Below are positions 58,102-64,000 of a stretch of 64,000 nucleotides of DNA, in pieces. The position numbers were made by a program, and so were the translations under genes. The DNA is from Podaxis mareebaensis (taxonomy: Eukaryota; Basidiomycota; Agaricomycetes; Agaricales; Agaricaceae): positions 1-64,000 of the forward strand of contig JAEUWP010000113.1 of NCBI GenBank assembly GCA_018524725.1. The letters run 5' to 3'. Numbering within the stretch: the stretch's first letter is position 1; every line of letters starts with the position of its first letter. The notes below the pieces were generated by a model. That model saw nothing but the letters and a program-made list of their open reading frames with translations, did not search any database and was not told the origin of the DNA.

Positions 58102-60704
58102 ATGAAGGACTCTAAGGATACTAGCAGCATCCTTGGAGGCTTTAAGAAGACTGCCAACAGTATACATTCCAGCATTACTTGTTGTCAGCACTCAAGTGCC
58201 AGTCTAGTGCCCAAGCTGACTCTCCCAAGGGAGGCCTCTGTCTCACTCTTCAATGATTTCCAAGTCTCAGAAGACTTCATCCAAAAGCCTCCATCCCCCT
58301 CACCATCTATTGGAGCTAAATGCTCTTACTCTACTGACCAATCTCTCTCTAATCATTTGGAGAAGAGTATGAAGTTTAAAGAAGATGATGATACTGCCTC
58401 TATCTCATCTGCTGAGGAGAATGGAGATGATAATGAAGGCTCTCAAGGCCTTTCCACTCCTAAATCCATCCATTCCTCCATTGCACCAGTCTGCAATGAA
58501 ATCAACATGTCCCCAGAAATAGCCCCCTCATCTCATAGGGTGCTATCTCCAGCTCAAGCCATAGCCACCTCACATGGCTTTGTCCCACCCACTCCTGGAG
58601 CTGCCTAGGATGAATCCCAGCCATCTGATCCTCTCCCTGCCATTCCTTCTTTCTCTCCCCCCTCATTGTCTAACACTGTGCAGCCTCATGCTGATGCACA
58701 GCTGACCCATGGAACAGATTGGTCATCCATCTGTGAAACTCTTGGTGATGCCCTTTTTAATATAGACATCACCAACACCAGTGACATCATGGGGCTTAAT
58801 TGCCTCACTTCCTTATTAAGCTTTGTTTCTTCCTATTTGGGAAACTGGGCTAAAACTAGTGACCTTTCCTCTTTTGAAGGCACCCCTCACCTAATTTGCA
58901 TCCTTCAAGCCATTGTGCACTCTGATCAATTGCACAACAAATCTGTCCCCTACAATAGACAACCTCTTAGACTATATGACTTCATCTCTATGCAGTTCCC
59001 TCCCTCCCACACCCTCTCTCCCACTCCTACCCCCATGTCCACTGGCTACTGCAATATTCATTGGGCTGAAAAGGCACCAGCTGTGTCCTCCCCTTCCCCC
59101 AAAGATGCTCTTGGGCATCTCCAGAGCTCTCCCACTATTCCTCCTGATGTCACTGGGGATCTCCAGGACTCAGATTTGCAATTTGCAAAGGACACAGTGT
59201 GAGCAATTGCCCTCTCTTGTCTCCCTCCTCAAAATACAAACAAACCAGGTGAGTCTTCTAGGTCAAATGTTGACACTGAAATGCTCCCCCCTCCTTCTGC
59301 CACCATCACCACCCCTCCTGAAGCCATTCCTAGAGATCAGAACTCTGGGAAAGGCAATACAAACTCTAGCTTGTGGTCAACCATCACCTGCTGTCAGGCA
59401 CCTCACAAACTGATAGCCACCCAAGCTCAGCATAAGCCTATCACCACTCCCACATTCCCCCCCCCAGGCCCCTCCTAAACCTTCCCCCCCTTCATCCACC
59501 CCCCCTCCTATTAGCTACAAGACCTGCCCCAGGTCTAATGCCCCTTCCCCAATCCACTCAAAAGTTGTCTTATGCCAAGGCAGCTTCAAACTCACCTATG
59601 CAACCCAAAGAACTGATGAAATATGCAGCTCTTCAGAATCAATTCCCCCACATGTTGCTGGTCAATGTCATCAATTTCCTCTGATTCTCTGGAGATGTCA
59701 AATCCCCATCTACTTCCCCTAAACCCTCCCCTTGTCCTTTGAACTCTCCCAAGGCCACCCAAGGCCCCTCATGCAAAAACATAGTTATACCCTACAATGA
59801 CATGTTCAGACCCATTCTCATCACCTCCCTCAACCTGGTGGTGAGAAACTGCAACAATGCCCTCTATCAAAAGGGCTTCCTACTTAAAATCGAGTCAGCC
59901 AAGTCTAACAACTGGACCCTCTGGCTCACCACAAACCAAGTCATGACTGATGAGGAACTCCTTATCATCAAGAAAGGCATTGCTGACTCTAATCAGCCTG
60001 CCTTCACCACCTCAGAGATAAGGGACACTATTGTCCCTTCTCTCCCCATGTCAAAGTCATTTGTTAAACTCACAAATTTACCATACTTCTGCCCTGACAG
60101 AATGCCACATACCACTGATGACTTCAAAGAAGTTATTGAAAACTCCCCCTATCATGAGATGATCCAACATCTCATTGGTAAACCACACTTTCATTGGGTC
60201 TCCCCTCACTCTGATTCTGCTATCCTTTTCTTCAACCTCTGGGACTCCCAATCAGCCACCAGAGCAAAACTTTTCATCAATCACACCCTCCTCTTCAAGA
60301 ACTGAGTCTGTACATTCTGTGGAGCCTCTATGTGTACTGCTGCCCCCCTCTGCAATAGGTGCTGGAGGTGGGGCCACCCTACACACCTCTGTAGAGCATG
60401 TAACCCCAGATGCTCTATCTATGGCAACCCCCATCACACAGAGAACCATTGACATGATGGCTTCTGCTGCTGGGGCAAAACCAGCCTGAACCCTCAACCC
60501 CCCACCCCTGCCAACATCCCAGAGTGTCCTCATGTGACCTCCTTCCATTGCCTCTCATGTGACTTGAAAGATCATCATGTGAACTCAGACAAATGTCCTT
60601 TCTTCTATCACTGATATGATTAGGAATGGATTACTACCAAGCTTCATGAACTCAAGGCAGAGAAGAACCATTGCAACTTCAATTCAGGTGTGGTTAATGT
60701 CTAA
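58102..60704 (+). pseudogene. LINE ORF1 (zinc-knuckle protein), broken
   Basis: The N-terminal Ser/Pro-rich part (58102-59202, one TAG at 58606-58608) is followed by frame shifts. Then comes the conserved block SYAKAA..., TQGPSCKNIVIPY, SLNLVVRNCN and ..AKLFINHTLLFKN. After a TGA at 60303-60305 the same frame gives CCHC-type Cys clusters: CNRCWRWGHPTHLC, CPHVTSFHCLSCDLKDHH and DKCPFF. The normal end is the TAA at 60702-60704, past TGA (60612-60614) and TAG (60621-60623). ORF1 proteins bind element RNA. Most internal stops are TGA where CGA would fit. Confidence 0.75.
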
Positions 60705-61990
60705 AGGACCTCTTAATGCATCTGCTTCACTCTCTGATATTCCCATTCTGTTTTTCAATGTGCATCATTCCAAAGACACTGTCGAAGCCTTACTAAATGA
60801 CCCTCTTTTCAAGGACATTCTAATTCTCTGCATCCAAGAACCCCCATATAGCATTATACACAATATCCCCTCTACTGAAGACTCTGAAGGAGTCCCATAT
60901 AGAGGAACACCCTATAATCCTAATTGGCACCTTTTCATATCAGATGAAGAATGCCCACAAATGGCCACCTTCATCCACAACTCTTGCTCCACATTGATGC
61001 CTACTTTGCATCCAAGCATTATTTCCTCCCCTGACTTCCAACTTATTTCCCTCTCTTTCCTGAAGAAAATCTATCTCCTTAACTGCTACCTTGACCCATC
61101 TAATGATTCTTCCCTTACCTATTTAGAATCCTGCATCCACCTCTTCCCCAACAACATCATTTGTGTGGGAGGCAACTTCAACTCCCACTCCCCCAAATGG
61201 AACCCCCACATCACCCACCACTCTGCACGAGCTGACCTGCTCGTTGATATCATGAATTCCCTTGGGCTCACACTCTTGACCCCAAGTGAGGTTAAGTACA
61301 CCCATATCTCCCTTGACAACTCTAAACACCCATCTGTCATTGACTTAATTTTCATGATAGATGAACCTCTCCAGCCAAGCCCAGTCCATTCTATACAGGA
61401 TGACTGGCAAATCAAATTGGACCACTGCCCCCTCCTTACTTCCCTTTCCATCCCCTCCCTGTCCCTACCTTTCATCAAGAAACTTACCATCCCACACAAT
61501 TCCAAAGAAGAAGTGACCTTTCTATATTCAGTTGGACTCTGCCTCCAATCCATCTCCCCTAACCTCAACTTGAGTGACAATGTCCTCTCTTACACCAATG
61601 CCATGTCCCAGATCATTTCCCAAGAATGGCACAATAATGCCAAACTCATCAAGATATGCACCAAGTCTAAACCCTGGTGGAATCCCCAATGCTCTGCTGC
61701 CCTCAGAGCCTTTCAATCCTATAAATCCAAGCCCAATTGGGCTAAAATCTGCTGCACCACCCATCAGGCTAAACATGCATTCTTCGACAAAAAGATTAAG
61801 GACATAGCTGAAGAAGACCAACACCCGTGGGATCTCATGTCATGGATCAGCAAAAGAAACCTCCCCCCCAACCAATCCATCACATTCAATGGGAAGAGTT
61901 GCAATGAGCTAGATAACCTCTGGAATGCCCTCAACTCTTCCTACAACTCTGCCTCTGACTGTCCAGTTGACCTCAGCACCATCAAATCCA
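60697..61990 (+). pseudogene. LINE ORF2: endonuclease part only, reverse transcriptase missing
   Basis: Open for about 430 codons from ATG 60697, which overlaps the ORF1 stop by 8 bases. The exonuclease-endonuclease-phosphatase fold is recognisable: IQEPPY (catalytic Glu), GGNFNSHSPKWNP, SVIDLIFMID and LDHCPLLTSL. The family motif is GDFN; here AAC (Asn) stands at 61174-61176, so a metal-binding Asp is lost. A linker with KPWWNPQC and a helical stretch up to about 61990 follows, as before an RT domain, but the RT itself is absent. From about 61995 the sequence is that of an antisense Ty3-type element, so the last ~30 codons of the open frame (to 62097) are not LINE. Confidence 0.8.
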
Positions 61991-61994
61991 TTGA

Positions 61995-64000
61995 TGCCCA
62001 ACTGGTTGGATGGGATATGATGAACAATTCTAAAATTTTCCAGAAGTGTGGTTGCGACAGGCTTGATTCAATTGGCTACTTTCTTGTATGCAAATGATGT
62101 GACTGACTTTGATATTTCTTCCAGGGCTGATAGTGATATCTCATATATTTCTCTTGGATGTGTGAGTGTGCTGAAGCAGGAGCTGGTAAATGCAAGTGGT
62201 GAAATCATATAGCAGGAAAGGGGTGAGACCAATATGGTGAATGACTTGTTTGATTTGGCACTTTCTGATTGATGTGGTTGCTGATACTCATCTCCTTGAC
62301 TAATAGCTGAATCCTCGACTCTCAAAAACCCAACTCCACTGGGTGAGAGGAGGGACGAATACATGGCTTAGTAGGAATAGTAATGACAGCCTGGGTATTT
62401 GGGTCAACAAGGGTAATGTGTGAATCTCCATTTGAGAAGTGGCAGGTACTGGCTTGGGTGAGCATCAGGAAGGGATGTCCCAGGAGCATTTCATATGAAG
62501 CATTCTCAACAACCTGTACCTGGAAGTAAAAATTGCAGTTTCCAATGGAGACCTGAAGATTCAGTAAGAGCCCAATAGTTGCTTCACAAGATGTGTTTGC
62601 TGACTCCATGACCATGACCTGATCAGATCACATGGGCACACCAAGTTTTTCCCATAGATTGTGCTGTATTCCAATGATCTGTGATCCTTCATCAAGGATT
62701 GCATTCACATCGACAGTGCCCTCAATTCTAAGTTGGATTGTGCAAAGGTCCTCGACTGGGTTGGCAACAATGATATCGGTAGGAAGGGTGGAATGGTTAA
62801 GGAGTGCCTCCACAGGTTCATTGACTTTAAAGGCAGAGACAGCTGTGGTGTTGACTGGGACCCATTTTGTAGTGACTTGGTCCTTGATGAAGCAGCGAAC
62901 ATCAGGTGAAATGGCATAAAGCTCCCTCTGGGTAAGCATGACTGTACTCTCAAGTCCCTTCTCAATGACTTTCTGGACTAGAGTGGGGTCCTCAATGGGT
63001 GTGGTATAATGGAACTGTGCTGTTTGTGCATGTGGGGCACTCGAGGTACCCACAGGAGGGCCAGATGGTGGGGACGATGTCTGTGAGACTGGGGAGTTAT
63101 TGGAAGGTGATGGGGAAGGTACGATGTCTGCAGCCTTATTGCCAGTCCTGTTGTTGAAACCTGAGCCAGATTTTGCTTTCATGGCATTTCTGACACATTT
63201 ATGAAGTTCCTCAGCACGCTTTAATGAAGAGACTGCCACAGTATCAAGTAGGCAGAGTTCTTCAAGGTCCTGGGCTGTGACCTCACCAAGGAATGCTTCC
63301 TGAGAGTCTGGTGCTGGCTCAGGAATACAGTATTGATATTGGTGGGCTGGAGGGGCAGGGGTTGCTTCAATGATGTTGGTGGAAACAGTAGGTGCTGGCT
63401 TCATCTTGTAGAAGTTGTCAAGTCACTCCTTGATGCTCCTCCCAGGTGCCAAATGACTGGTCACAAGTGTACCATCAGGTAGGACAATATGACCTGACTC
63501 ATCCCTTTTACAGAGTCCTCACTGGATGTACTTGGCCATAATGGGGCAGGAGTGGTGATAGTGGGAGGGGTCAAGACAAGCAATGCATTCATTGATTCAA
63601 GGTCAGTGGGGGGCAGTGTTGGGTGGTGCATGAGAGCTGGCTGTGTGATTTCCAAGGCTGAGCTTGCTTGCCAGTTTATTCAGGAATGCATCTGAGGTCA
63701 CAAACTGCTCTAGTGAGGACATATCAAACATCTCATGAGCTGTGGGAGGCTCTGGGAGTGCTGGGGACTCATAAGGAGCTTGCAAGTATCTCAAGGGAAG
63801 GGGATAGGTTCCTGGTCCATTCACAGCTGAGTTTGATGACAAGAAAAACTGAGCAGCTTCAGCTACATCTTCCATGTTCCATGGCTGATGCAATGGGTGG
63901 TCTGGATTCTTCAAGCGTAGATGAGAGGTGAGCTTCTCCCACATTGTGGTGTCAAAACCACTGAAGAAAATAGTGTCGTGTTCCCTCCTAGAGATTTCAC
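61995..64000 (-). pseudogene. Ty3-type retrotransposon, gag to protease, runs off the right edge
   Basis: Read leftwards from 64000: gag (TIFFSGFDTTMWEKL, PWNMEDVAEAAQFFL), a CCHC knuckle CIACLDPSHYHHSC near 63585-63540, GHIVLPDGTLV, a low-complexity linker, then a retropepsin-like domain. The protease has AILDEGSQIIGI (active-site Asp), VMVMESANTS and MLLGHPFLMLT. A linker YKKVAN, IKPVATTLLENFRIV follows and stops where RT should begin. TGA codons at 63519-63521, 63423-63425, 62628-62630 and 62068-62070 all stand where Arg (CGA) would fit. No LTR is visible in the window. The RT, RNase H and integrase are missing on the left. Confidence 0.8.

Larger units (their letters stand above)
48100..64000. 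other. CpG-depleted, repeat-rich block
   Basis: Long stretches (for example about 48610-50030) contain no CG at all, whereas TG and CA are abundant. All recognisable coding matter is from mobile elements or an unnamed large family, and nearly all of it is broken. The block runs to the right edge. The pattern fits long-term cytosine methylation and deamination of silenced repeats. Confidence 0.8.

Noticed and set aside
60616..60696. Upstream ATG of the long LINE frame
   Set aside because: This stretch is the C-terminal part of ORF1 in another frame; the natural ORF2 start overlaps the ORF1 stop at 60697.
61119..61580. 153-codon minus-strand frame
   Set aside because: Antisense of the LINE endonuclease.

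Overview
This window is from a mushroom-forming basidiomycete (Agaricomycetes). Coding regions are cut by many 45-70 nt GT-AG introns. The gene content is typical of that class: DUF6533 and DUF6534 multi-pass membrane proteins, NACHT (NLR-like) NTPases with a GFFxxAHxF-type N-terminus, con-6 proteins, a covalent-flavin oxidase pair, and degenerate LINE, Ty3-type and tyrosine-recombinase elements. I cannot name the species. All exon models were worked out by eye from splice signals, reading phase and comparison of paralogs inside the window.

Layout. 0-9 kb: the 3' end of a VWA-domain gene, an intact DUF6534 gene, a decayed DUF6533-like relic and a second, more divergent DUF6534 gene. 9.5-13.7 kb: an HSL-type alpha/beta hydrolase and a 708-residue NACHT protein on the opposite strand. 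14-19.5 kb: a direct duplication (period about 2.99 kb) of a secreted BBE-like FAD oxidase; the first copy is broken three times and the second once. 19.7-30.4 kb: a DUF6534 gene (-), then two tandem copies of a 4.3-4.5 kb unit, each carrying a DUF6533 gene (+), then a con-6 gene (-). The duplication breakpoints lie inside the first intron of the DUF6534 gene and inside a con-6 exon, so the internal junction fuses DUF6534 exon 1 in frame to the 3' half of con-6. 31-38.3 kb: a second, divergent con-6 gene and two close DUF6534 paralogs. 38.6-41 kb: a second NACHT protein (748 residues). 42-47.9 kb: housekeeping-type genes, MCM4 (-) and a short-chain dehydrogenase (+).

At about 48.1 kb the base composition changes sharply. 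CG dinucleotides almost vanish to the right edge, and the sequence becomes a graveyard of mobile elements: a dead Crypton-like tyrosine recombinase, a poly(A)-tailed insertion with an 11-bp target duplication, short direct repeats, a large decayed gene of unnamed family, a LINE (ORF1 plus endonuclease) and an antisense Ty3-type gag/protease fragment. Many breaks are TGA where CGA is expected, or His/Gln/Trp/Asn where Arg or Asp is expected. This is the trace left by deamination of methylated CpG.

How the parts relate: the 5' 41 kb is an accessory neighbourhood of lineage-specific membrane proteins, NLR-like sensors and secreted oxidase copies that has grown by local duplication. MCM4 and the SDR look like a conserved island between it and silenced repeats. 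No RNA genes or CRISPR arrays were found.
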